From contig CAYTUX010000287.1 in assembly GCA_964441455.1 (NCBI GenBank), positions 1-9,916 of the forward strand: DNA of 9,916 bases, read 5' to 3'. This document shows, in pieces, positions 1 through 6,339 of this stretch (the first letter of the stretch is position 1; every line of letters begins with the position of its first letter). Source of the stretch: JAQICX01 sp964441455 (lineage in GTDB: Bacteria; Verrucomicrobiota; Kiritimatiellia; JAQICX01). The translations under genes and the position numbers were made by a program. Under the pieces are notes generated by a model. That model was given only the letters and a program-made list of their open reading frames with translations. It was not told where the DNA came from and did not search any database.

Positions 1-61
1 CTTCCCGTATTTTTTTCTGACGCACGACTCATGACGCCAGACGCATGACCTGAATAATATG

Positions 62-82
62 TAAAGGGTGAAGGGTGAAGGG
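62..82. repeat. short tandem repeat, 7-bp unit
   Basis: The unit GAAGGGT occurs about three times head to tail just before the 108-bp dispersed repeat begins. The 60 bases before it hold several near-repeats of GACGCA/CATGAC and no open frame worth reporting. I see only repeat debris here. Confidence 0.6.
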
Positions 83-189
83 TTGTGTTGCTTCGCAACC
101 TATCTATATAGATGCCGATTTTTTCCTGCAAGCTCGGCGCTCCCGAAATCACTTCCCCCATCAGATCCAAAGTGCTCCTCCCCTGTTTA
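82..189. repeat. 108-bp dispersed repeat, left copy
   Basis: This block matches 9131-9238 in the same orientation with two visible differences (positions 160 and 186). It opens with a small hairpin, GTTGC-TTC-GCAAC, within GTTGTGTTGCTTCGCAAC. It ends with the 5' half of a GC-rich stem-loop element (CAGATCCAAAGTGCTCCTCC). In the right-hand copy that element continues without a break into GGGGAGGTGTCG. Here it breaks off after CCTGTTTA, and the missing right half appears separately at 269-299 and 340-380. This copy therefore looks interrupted or rearranged. Confidence 0.9.
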
Positions 190-268
190 CCATCATAAAA
201 AGAGCTTCTACCTTCCTACCCACGGAGTGAAACTTAACACTTAGCTCTGACCACTAAAAACTTTTTCC

Positions 269-299
269 GGAGGTGTCGCGCGAAGCGTGACGGAGGGGT
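269..299. repeat. GC-rich stem-loop repeat, 3' half
   Basis: The core GGAGGTGTCGCGCGAAGCGT followed by GACGGAGGGGT is identical to the corresponding part of the copies at 9241 and 9479. It contains the small hairpin TCGCGC-GAA-GCGTGA. The 5' half (CTCCTCCCCTG) that pairs with GGGGAGG in the full copies is not next to it. It is a fragment of the dispersed element and not a coding sequence. Confidence 0.85.
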
Positions 300-339
300 A
301 TTTCTACCGTTTCCCAAACTAACATCAGAATGCAGCTCG

Positions 340-380
340 GGAGGTGTCGCTCGAAGCGTGACGGAGGGGTTCTTCATTCA
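340..380. repeat. GC-rich stem-loop repeat, 3' half, second fragment
   Basis: This is the same core as 269-299 with one change in the loop arm (GCTCGAAGCG instead of GCGCGAAGCG). It extends further right, through GGGGTTCTTCATTCA, exactly as the copy at 9241-9281 does. The shared end suggests that TTCTTCATTCA is the natural right boundary of the element. Confidence 0.85.
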
Positions 381-448
381 TCATTGGATGTTGACTTATT
401 TCGATTGTTATATTACTAATGCAGTGTCGGGCAGATTTTTTTTGTAGA

Positions 449-623
449 ATTTAACCTGGATTCGGCAGTTGATGTGAATACAGATGTGCAATGCTTTTGT
501 TTGCAATGGTTTGAGCATGGGTGAAGGCGCACCTGTAAGGTGCGTCAAATTCCTTGCACAAGCCGTTGCAGGCAAAATGATTGTGCATATGTACCGCACT
601 CAACTATCGAATTTAGGTTTAAT
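449..623 (+). other. 175-nt centred imperfect palindrome (long hairpin)
   Basis: Every base i from 449 to 534 faces base 1072-i, with no insertion or deletion along 86 positions. By hand count 58 are Watson-Crick pairs, 11 are G-T pairs and 17 are mismatches. The apex is GCGCACCT-GTA-AGGTGCGT (527-545). Well-paired arms include AGTTGA/TCAACT (467-472/600-605) and GATTCG/CGAATT near 459-464/608-613. The largest unpaired patch is 473-478/594-599. Eleven of the non-Watson-Crick pairs are G-T on the plus strand and only three are A-C, so the fold is better as a plus-strand RNA. It ends eight bases from the ATPase stop codon, which is read from the other strand. Small open frames in both directions are by-products of the palindrome. 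It could be an RNA, a palindromic mobile element or a processed terminator region, and I do not recognise its family. Confidence 0.75.
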
Positions 624-630
624 AAAGAAG

Positions 631-1845
631 CTATATTTGTCCAATATTTATTGCTGTTATAGTTTCATTAATTGGCATAGTTGAATCGGACATACATATC
701 ACAGCACCTAATCCGATTGGCAAGTCAAGTTTTTTTAATACCGAGAAGTTACTAATATCATTTTTGTTGGGTGTTGAAGATTTCTTGAATTCCACAGGAA
801 ATATTTGACCATCTTGGACTATAAGCAGGTCGATTTCTTTCTGATCATTATCACGATAGAAATATAATGGTGCAGTTTGACCGTTGTGCCAGTAACTTTT
901 TATAATTTCTGAAATAGCCCATGTTTCAAAAAAAGCCCCGCTTGCTGCTCCTGCTTCAAGTGTTTCCGGGCTTGACCATTGTGTCAAATATGCTGCAAGC
1001 CCTGTATCCATAAAGTAAAGCTTTGGAGTTTTAACTAGTCTTTTTGTGAGATTGCTATAGTATGGTTTGAGGAGATAAACAAGCCCTGATGTTTCCAGAA
1101 CACTTAGCCATTTTCTTGCTGTATTATGTGTTATATTTGCATCACGTCCCAGTTCTGCTATATTTAGTAATTGCCCCGTACGAGCTGCTGCACCACGAAG
1201 AAATTTCATAAATGCCATTTCATCACCGACATTAACCAAAGCTTTTACATCTCTTTGGAGATAAGTTTGAACATAGCTGGAGTAAAACAAATTATGTTCT
1301 ATTTGCTTATCAGTTACAATCGCGGGGAAACATCCGCGCCAAATCTGTTTATATAATTCCATAAGTCTGACAGGATTTCCATAACTGAAAGTTTTCGGCT
1401 CAGCAGGTGAAAAAGGTTGTGAAGAACTTGCGTTATGTGATAACTCTACGGAAGAAAATCCAAGCATTCGTAATATGCAGACCCGCCCTGCCAGCGATTC
1501 AGAAACATTTGCCATGAGATGGAATTGTTGAGATCCTGTTAACCAGTAGTCCCCCATTTCGGCACCTTGATCAACTGCAATTTTTATTATAGGAAAAAGT
1601 TGAGGGGCATATTGTATTTCATCAATAAGTACAGGCGGCGGAAATCTTTGCAAAAAAAGTTTAGGATCCTCAATGGCAAGTTCTCGAGCCTGTGGGTCAT
1701 CTAAGGTTACATAAGTTCGCTTTGGATCTGCTGATTTCATCAGGCATGTTGTTTTCCCTATTTGTCGAGAACCTGTAACTAACATTACAGGAAACTGCTT
1801 GCTTACTTTATTTATTGTGGCTGTTATTGTTCTATCTATATACAT
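631..1845 (-). CDS. AAA_14/DUF4143-family ATPase
   Basis: This is a complete 404-residue protein of the widespread family that combines an AAA_14 P-loop ATPase with a C-terminal DUF4143 domain. Walker A is GSRQIGKT (25-32), Walker B is VLIDEIQ (72-78), and a sensor-like segment LTGSQQF lies at about 102-108. A winged-helix-like segment follows at about 222-262 (GQLLNIAELGRDANITHNTA). The C-terminus carries EID (337-339) and VEFK (351-354), resembling the acid...ExK signature of PD-(D/E)XK nuclease folds. The length and the opening MYIDRTI...QFPVMLVTG are typical of the family, so the ATG is well supported, although its ribosome-binding site is weak (CGGA). The substrate and role are unknown; members are common in anaerobes and variable genome regions. 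It stands alone with its own promoter. Confidence 0.93.
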   Translation of the reverse strand: MYIDRTITATINKVSKQFPVMLVTGSRQIGKTTCLMKSADPKRTYVTLDDPQARELAIEDPKLFLQRFPPPVLIDEIQYAPQLFPIIKIAVDQGAEMGDYWLTGSQQFHLMANVSESLAGRVCILRMLGFSSVELSHNASSSQPFSPAEPKTFSYGNPVRLMELYKQIWRGCFPAIVTDKQIEHNLFYSSYVQTYLQRDVKALVNVGDEMAFMKFLRGAAARTGQLLNIAELGRDANITHNTARKWLSVLETSGLVYLLKPYYSNLTKRLVKTPKLYFMDTGLAAYLTQWSSPETLEAGAASGAFFETWAISEIIKSYWHNGQTAPLYFYRDNDQKEIDLLIVQDGQIFPVEFKKSSTPNKNDISNFSVLKKLDLPIGLGAVICMSDSTMPINETITAINIGQI

Positions 1846-1871
1846 ATCAAATTCCGTTTATATTCTACTTT

Positions 1872-1978
1872 GACTCGAATATACACGAAACTCTGCGCTT
1901 AGTCAACTGATTTTTAATCTAAATATGATTTTTTGCATCAAATGCGTGTATATGATATCCCGACTCGAATATACACGA
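1872..1978. promoter_or_regulatory. operator-like repeats upstream of the ATPase gene
   Basis: The 17-mer GACTCGAATATACACGA occurs twice in direct orientation, at 1872-1888 and 1962-1978, 90 bp apart. Its ATATACACG part also has an inverted partner CGTGTATAT at 1945-1953, giving a 9-bp inverted repeat with 1969-1977. The first copy overlaps the predicted -10 of the ATPase promoter. Two or three identical sites placed like this suggest binding of a regulator, possibly with looping. No regulator gene is present nearby. A chance repeat in AT-rich DNA is unlikely at this length, but function is inferred. Confidence 0.5.
1878..1906 (-). promoter_or_regulatory. sigma-70-like promoter of the ATPase gene
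   Basis: On the minus strand TTGACT (1901-1906) and TATATT (1878-1883) are separated by exactly 17 bases, close to the consensus. Transcription would start near 1871, leaving a leader of about 26 nt before the ATG at 1845. Confidence 0.65.
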
Positions 1979-2004
1979 TAAATTATCCATTTCTACGGCA
2001 TTAG

Positions 2005-2128
2005 CTTTGAATCTCTTAAAATTCAAAGTATGGGCGGGGGTCATTGCTGTCGTAGGCTCCATCGCAGGCTCCAGCCTCACTCCCGCTGGTCGTGTGTTTA
2101 AAGCAATGGAGCGTAGCGAAATGGCAAA
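2005..2128. repeat. dispersed repeat, half stem-loop plus tail (left copy)
   Basis: Two parts recur in inverted orientation at the right end. Roughly 2007-2093 matches the reverse complement of about 8653-8726, with a small insertion around 2055-2070. Positions 2099-2128 match the reverse complement of 8419-8448 at 28 of 30 bases. The right-hand copy forms a complete 19-bp hairpin. This copy keeps only the inner stem (CTTTGAAT/ATTCAAAG) and one GC-rich arm (GGGCGGGGG), so it is truncated. A 69-codon open frame across it (2007-2216) is most likely an accident of the repeat. Confidence 0.85.
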
Positions 2129-2220
2129 AGACACAAAAAAAGAGAAGAAATATCTCGCGCAGAGTCGCAGAGGACGCAGAGAAGAAATCGTTGTTCGTTG
2201 TTCGGCATTAATATAAATAA

Positions 2221-2238
2221 GTTGCGAAGCAACACAAC
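2221..2238. repeat. 18-bp fragment of the 108-bp repeat, inverted
   Basis: GTTGCGAAGCAACACAAC is the exact reverse complement of the first 18 bases of the repeats at 82 and 9131. It contains the GTTGC-GAA-GCAAC hairpin. Just upstream, 2150-2180 holds GCAGAG/CGCAGAG-type short repeats like those at 9530-9600. Confidence 0.8.
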
Positions 2239-2466
2239 CGTTGTTCCATCTCGTAGCCGTTTCTTTTCTGGATTTTAAAACCCTCGTTTTCTATCTTCCA
2301 CCTAAGGCGACCTACTCTCGTCAGTTCAAGTTCTAAAAATTTCATTCTATTTGCGCCTATTTATGAATCCATTAAAAATCATATCTTCTGTTAAAATTCT
2401 GAAAATATATTTTAGCTTTGCAGATTACGAGCAACCTTGCAATCTTCTAGTTAAAGAAATCTAGCA
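2239..2466. other. non-coding stretch downstream of the helicase gene
   Basis: I see no gene here. It lies 3' of the helicase stop codon and should contain its transcription end. The only candidate there is a weak inverted repeat (AGATTGC...GTAATCT on the minus strand) without a T-run, so I do not call a terminator. Confidence 0.5.
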
Positions 2467-5013
2467 TTAATCAATATCTAACACAAAATCCATATGACAC
2501 ACAGGACAATTAAATGTATAACCATTATAAATAACCAACATTGATAAAGATTGACCGCAAGAAGGACACTGAATTTTTACCTCTTTTGGGGATTCTTCCT
2601 CATCAACGCATATTACATCTTCAAAGACTGCATCCTCTTGACTAGATTTATCCTGCTGTTTACTCATCTCACTATATACATCTTTAAATTCTTCATTTAT
2701 TTGAGAAGACAAGTCTGGCTCTTGTTGTTCTGACTCAACAACTTTTTGAACAAGCAAAGATTCATCAGTTTCTACTTTGGAATCAACCGCATGACTCTTC
2801 ACAAATATATCATATTTATTCTCTAACTCAATTTGTTTCTCTTTCTTTAAAACTTCTGGTTTTAAACCTGAGAATGAAAAAGAAATAGATCTGACAGAAC
2901 TTATTTTATCAAAAAATATGCCATAAGTAGAATGTCTGATATTTTTTTCAACAACTTTGCCTATACCAAAAACTTTATGACTAACACAATCTTTTACATC
3001 AAAAACTTGTCCTTGAGAGTTTAAATCACATACACTAGCATTCGCGATATCTCTCATATCTTCAATAACTTCTTTAGACAGTTCACCTTTTCTGACAAAA
3101 CAACTATCTTTAACCTCAAAAATAAATCTGGACGGATATTTAACCATGCCTGAAGCATGATTAAATCCTTCTGATTCTGTCATATAAAAAGCTTTTTCGG
3201 CTCTTGTAATTGCAACATATGTCAACCGACGTTCTTCTTCAAGAGCACTGGCTCTTTCTCTAATAGAACGCTCATTTGGCAATATTCCCTCGGTACAACC
3301 ACATAAAAATACATATGGAAATTCTAATCCTTTAGATTGATGGATTGTCATAAGTTTAACAGTTGTATTATTATCACTTTTTATATCCATATTTGTAAAA
3401 AGAGTAATTTCTTGAAGATATTCTGTAAGATTAAAATCATCTTCATCTTCATTTTCAGCTAAAACTATTGAATCTTGTAATTCTGTCAGATTATCAAGTC
3501 TATCTTGATCTCCATCATTTCTGTAAAAAACCATCAAACCACTATCATCAAGTAACATTTGTAGCAAATCTGAAACTTTTAACTTATTCTTTAGTTGAAT
3601 AACTCTTTCAATCAAATTAACAAAATCAACAGCCCCTGGACGACATAATGAAGTGTGATTAATATTTGATTTCAAAGTTGAATATAGAGATTGGTTTTCC
3701 TGTACAGCAAGTTCTTTTAAGTTCTGAACAAATTTTTTACCTAAACCTCGTCGTGGCATATTTATTACTCTTAAGAACGACAGATCATCTTCATATTCAA
3801 TTAATCTCAAATAAGATAATATATCTTTAATCTCTTTACGCTCATAAAATCTCACACCTCCATATATAGTATACGGTATATTTTCTTTAACCAAAGCCTG
3901 TTCAATAGGACGTGACAAGTAATTTGCTCTGTACAAGATTGCGAAGTCAGCATATTGGCATTTTGTGGACATACCAAAAAGCCCAACAATTTCTTTCACA
4001 ATCCAACTTGCCTCTTCTTGTTCTGATTTTGCATGAAAGTGAACAACATCAACACCTTTGGGACTTCGGGTAAACATATCTTTGTCCACCCTTAGTTTAT
4101 TATGCTTTATTATTTGATTCCCCAGTTCAAGTATATTGGGCGTAGAACGATAGTTTTCATCCATTATAACCGTCTTTACATCTGGAAAAGTTTTATCAAA
4201 ATTAACAAAAATCTCAGGACAAGCACCACGCCATTCATAAATAGTCTGATCAGGGTCTCCAACTACAAACAAATTCCTATGATACCCTGATAGTAAATGA
4301 ACCAATTTAAACTGTCTGATTGAACTATCTTGCATCTCATCAACTTGAATATAATGTAATCGCTTTTGCCACTTTACCAATACATCCTCGTATTCTTTAA
4401 AAATATAAAGCGCAAAACTCATTAAATCATCAAAATCTAAAGCAAATATTTTTTGTTGTTTTTGCAGATATCTTATAAAAATCATTTCTTCAACAGAGCT
4501 GTCATCGGCATCACTAACATCAATCACATCAAGTATGTAGTTAATATAACTATCACTCTTCTTTCTATCACTAATAAATTTTAGTATTTTTTTATATATG
4601 TAATCCTTGGATGAAAGACCTAATTCTTGGTATATATCTCGTAAAACAGTTTTCTGATCTTCCACATCCATAATAATAAAACCTCTAGGATACTGTAACT
4701 TGTTAATATCCTCACGAAGAACTTTCACACAAAACCCATGATATGTGCATATATACCCAGAAGATCCATTGTCACCAAGTAACTTCAGCAATCTATTCTT
4801 CATCTCCTTAGCGGCCTTATTGGTAAATGTAACGCACAAGATATTAGCAGGACTAATTCCAAGTGCTTTAACAATATAGGCATATCTCGAAACTAAAGCT
4901 CTTGTTTTACCTGATCCGGCACCTGCAACAACTCGAATATAACCTTCGGTTGTTTCCACAGCCTGCAATTGTTTTTCATTTAAGTTTTCGGTAATCTTGT
5001 CTATATCATTCAT
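2467..5013 (-). CDS. UvrD/PcrA-type DNA helicase with C-terminal zinc finger
   Basis: This is a superfamily 1A ATP-dependent DNA helicase of 848 residues, longer than PcrA/UvrD (about 720). Motifs are intact: Q motif (LNEKQ, 11-15), Walker A AGAGSGKT (30-37), TYHGF (90-94), DEMQD (225-229; a variant of DExQD), GDPDQTIYEWRGA (252-264), ENYRS (286-290), TIHQSKGLEF (556-565) and VAITRAEK (600-607). A PcrA-like Tudor segment follows at about 668-725 (HKVFGIGKVVE), then an acidic, glutamine-rich linker of about 80 residues. The end is a four-cysteine finger (C816, C819, C836, C839). I chose the ATG at 5013 because the family begins just before the Q motif and GGAAAA precedes it; the upstream TTG at 5067 adds 18 unrelated residues. 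It is divergent from the zinc-ribbon genes, whose N-terminal fingers match its tail. It may be a housekeeping PcrA or an accessory paralogue. Confidence 0.95.
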   Translation of the reverse strand: MNDIDKITENLNEKQLQAVETTEGYIRVVAGAGSGKTRALVSRYAYIVKALGISPANILCVTFTNKAAKEMKNRLLKLLGDNGSSGYICTYHGFCVKVLREDINKLQYPRGFIIMDVEDQKTVLRDIYQELGLSSKDYIYKKILKFISDRKKSDSYINYILDVIDVSDADDSSVEEMIFIRYLQKQQKIFALDFDDLMSFALYIFKEYEDVLVKWQKRLHYIQVDEMQDSSIRQFKLVHLLSGYHRNLFVVGDPDQTIYEWRGACPEIFVNFDKTFPDVKTVIMDENYRSTPNILELGNQIIKHNKLRVDKDMFTRSPKGVDVVHFHAKSEQEEASWIVKEIVGLFGMSTKCQYADFAILYRANYLSRPIEQALVKENIPYTIYGGVRFYERKEIKDILSYLRLIEYEDDLSFLRVINMPRRGLGKKFVQNLKELAVQENQSLYSTLKSNINHTSLCRPGAVDFVNLIERVIQLKNKLKVSDLLQMLLDDSGLMVFYRNDGDQDRLDNLTELQDSIVLAENEDEDDFNLTEYLQEITLFTNMDIKSDNNTTVKLMTIHQSKGLEFPYVFLCGCTEGILPNERSIRERASALEEERRLTYVAITRAEKAFYMTESEGFNHASGMVKYPSRFIFEVKDSCFVRKGELSKEVIEDMRDIANASVCDLNSQGQVFDVKDCVSHKVFGIGKVVEKNIRHSTYGIFFDKISSVRSISFSFSGLKPEVLKKEKQIELENKYDIFVKSHAVDSKVETDESLLVQKVVESEQQEPDLSSQINEEFKDVYSEMSKQQDKSSQEDAVFEDVICVDEEESPKEVKIQCPSCGQSLSMLVIYNGYTFNCPVCHMDFVLDID

Positions 5014-5057
5014 ACTTTTCCAGAGAGATTTTGTTGAGTAATTCAAAGTTAGGATTA

Positions 5058-5086
5058 AATATACCAAACAAAAACCTTTACCACAA
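5058..5086 (-). promoter_or_regulatory. possible promoter of the helicase gene
   Basis: On the minus strand TTGTGG (5081-5086) and TATATT (5058-5063) are separated by 17 bases. The -10 is good and the -35 matches only its first three positions. Transcription would begin near 5050, about 37 nt before the ATG at 5013. The region is AT-rich, so chance matches are common. Confidence 0.35.
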
Positions 5087-5179
5087 GTGCAAACATATCA
5101 TATAATCAATCAAATTACAGAAAACTCTATAAATAATATATAATGATATTGCATTTAAAGCTATTATTGTTTAGTATGA

Positions 5180-5285
5180 TTTCAGTAAATTTACCAAGCA
5201 AAGGTAAAAATTACTTTGAGATTATTAACAAATACTAAAAAGGTTTCCGAACAGTTGTATGATTATTGTTCGGCAGGAGAAAAAC
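5180..5285 (+). promoter_or_regulatory. shared leader, copy 1 (before first zinc-ribbon gene)
   Basis: It aligns along its length with 6229-6339 and 7187-7297. In order it holds TTTCAG, a hairpin CAAAG-g-TAA-AAA-TTA-CTTTG (5199-5218) with one bulged G, the block GAGATTATTAACAA, a block CCGAACA...TATGATTATTG, and the ribosome-binding site AGGAG (5275-5279), six bases before the ATG. TTTACC (5190-5195) can instead pair with GGTAAA (5203-5208), so two exclusive hairpins are possible. A CCGAACA/TGTTCGG inverted pair (5248-5254 and 5267-5273) closes around the -10-like TATGAT. The leader lies in the divergent region shared with the helicase. Confidence 0.75.
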
Positions 5286-6029
5286 ATGAGTGATTTCAAG
5301 TTCAACTGCCCACATTGCAATCAGTCTCTTGAAGCATCCGACGACATGTCTGGGTTGCTTGTTGAATGCCCCAGTTGTGCAAATACGATTGAGGTGCCAT
5401 TTGAAAGACAAGTTCAGCAGCAAGCTATCCGTAAAGAGAATAGTCAACATACAAAAAGTTGTCCCTGTTGTGGTGAGCAAAACTCTGACCTTGACACTTA
5501 TTGCCAAAAGTGTGGCGCAGATTTAGCTGACACAAAAAAATATCACCCTAATACCCGACCTTGCCCGTATTGCGGAGAGAGTATTCTTTACTCCGCACAA
5601 AAGTGCAAACACTGCGGAGAATTTCTAAACAAGTCGGTGACGTCCAGGTCGACGCCGAAATCCGGATCACAAGGCAAGATTGCAGTCACCATTGTCCTTG
5701 TGGTCGCTATCATCATTGTGCTGGGCAACTTTCACTTGGTAAAGGGGGCATCCATTATCGGATTTCGCCTTGTCTCCAGATTATCCTTCGGATTCTCGGA
5801 GATGGTAGTTGATGTAGATAAGATCACTTCCATGCCACTAATCGCAGCACAGTCGCACTACCCCCTCGGAGTCAAGGCTTGCCAGCGGGCAGGTTTTATT
5901 GAAACAGATGAACAGTTTAAGAAAAGGTCACGGAAGGAGTTTGATGACGATTTTCAAAAGGAATACAAGAAGCAAATGGAGAACGTTGAGCGAGAAACCA
6001 AACGGCTAATGGATTCACTCAACCAATGA
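5286..6029 (+). CDS. zinc-ribbon membrane protein 1
   Basis: This 247-residue protein carries three cysteine-rich modules: C8-C11-C28-C31 (an MJ0042-like finger, FNCPHC...ECPSC...EVP), C59-C62-C73-C76, and C93-C96-C107-C110 (CPYCGE...CKHCGEFL). A single transmembrane helix lies at about 132-149 (IAVTIVLVVAIIIVLG), and there is no signal peptide. The roughly 95-residue C-terminus is unknown to me and ends in a charged, probably coiled-coil helix (about 205-247). The ATG at 5286 has AGGAG at the right distance; an upstream ATG at 5259 has none and would translate the leader. It is paralogous to the next gene through the fingers and helix but not the C-terminal domain. Such proteins may bind protein or nucleic acid at the membrane; no enzyme motif is visible. 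It is divergent from the helicase, whose C-terminal finger is similar. Confidence 0.88.
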   Translation: MSDFKFNCPHCNQSLEASDDMSGLLVECPSCANTIEVPFERQVQQQAIRKENSQHTKSCPCCGEQNSDLDTYCQKCGADLADTKKYHPNTRPCPYCGESILYSAQKCKHCGEFLNKSVTSRSTPKSGSQGKIAVTIVLVVAIIIVLGNFHLVKGASIIGFRLVSRLSFGFSEMVVDVDKITSMPLIAAQSHYPLGVKACQRAGFIETDEQFKKRSRKEFDDDFQKEYKKQMENVERETKRLMDSLNQ

Positions 6030-6033
6030 GATT

Positions 6034-6105
6034 GTCGAACAAAGCACTATACAACTATTTTTCAAAAATACGCTTTTGAAAAAAGTGTGAGAGCAATAGT
6101 TCGGC
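6034..6105 (+). other. 72-nt imperfect hairpin directly after the first zinc-ribbon gene
   Basis: The ends GTCGAAC (6034-6040) and GTTCGGC (6099-6105) pair over seven positions with one G-T. After an unpaired spacer, ACT-TTTTTCAAAA pairs with TTTTGAAAAA-AGT around an ATACGC loop. No T-run follows, so it is not a standard terminator. Position, size and paired 7-mers recall an integron attC site, but position 4 of each 7-mer breaks the usual RYYYAAC/GTTRRRY pattern. The same GTTCGGC also lies just before this gene, at 5268-5274. Confidence 0.4.
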
Positions 6106-6190
6106 ATAAACTTTTTTAAGAAAAATTTAAAAATAATTGTGAGAAACGGCAAATATATCGTATAAACAAAAGAGTTGTTGTAAATGCTGT

Positions 6191-6219
6191 AATAATTAGT
6201 TATATTACATCTAATTATT
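6191..6219. repeat. AT-rich inverted repeat between the zinc-ribbon genes
   Basis: AATAATTAG (6191-6199) and CTAATTATT (6211-6219) form a perfect 9-bp inverted repeat with an 11-nt spacer, ten bases upstream of the second shared leader. It could be an operator or a weak terminator for the preceding gene. The remaining spacer (6106-6190) is AT-rich and shows nothing else. Confidence 0.45.
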
Positions 6220-6228
6220 GAGTTTTAT

Positions 6229-6339
6229 TTTCAGTAAATTCACCAATCAAAGGTGAAACACTTCACTTTGAGATTATTAACAAGTACTAAAATTATTTAC
6301 GAACATTCTTATAATAATTGTTTGACAGAGGGAGACTGC
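6229..6339 (+). promoter_or_regulatory. shared leader, copy 2 (before second zinc-ribbon gene)
   Basis: This is the copy most similar to copy 1. The hairpin is CAAAG-g-TGAA-ACAC-TTCA-CTTTG (6248-6270), again with a bulged G. Against copy 1 the stem has changed on both sides (TAA/TTA to TGAA/TTCA). The alternative stem changes too, to TTCACC/GGTGAA (6239-6244/6252-6257). GAGATTATTAACAA is identical to copy 1, followed by ACGAACATTC-TTATAATAATTG, which contains a perfect -10 hexamer TATAAT. The ribosome-binding site is GAGGGAG, five bases before the ATG at 6340. Confidence 0.75.

Noticed and set aside
484..684. Small open frames on both strands across 408-684
   Set aside because: They lie within the long palindrome, have no convincing ribosome-binding site, and one overlaps the end of the ATPase gene. 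The palindrome explains frames on both strands.
2007..2216. 69-codon plus-strand frame, with a minus-strand counterpart at 1919-2134
   Set aside because: It is composed of dispersed repeat sequence, which recurs inverted at 8419-8726 without an open frame. No ribosome-binding site is evident.
5014..5067. Longer helicase start at a TTG (5067)
   Set aside because: The added residues are hydrophobic and unlike the family, which begins close to the Q motif. It would start inside the predicted promoter region.
5248..5273. LexA-type (CGAAC-N4-GTTCG) operator in the shared leader
   Set aside because: CGAAC and GTTCG are present in copy 1 but 15 bases apart instead of four, and the right half is lost in copy 3.
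6034..6105. Intrinsic terminator of the first zinc-ribbon gene
   Set aside because: The stem is AT-rich and followed by A-rich sequence, with no T-run on either strand in the right place.
6253..6339. Longer start (GTG) for the second zinc-ribbon protein
   Set aside because: The extra codons translate the shared leader, and the third copy of that leader diverges without regard to this reading frame.
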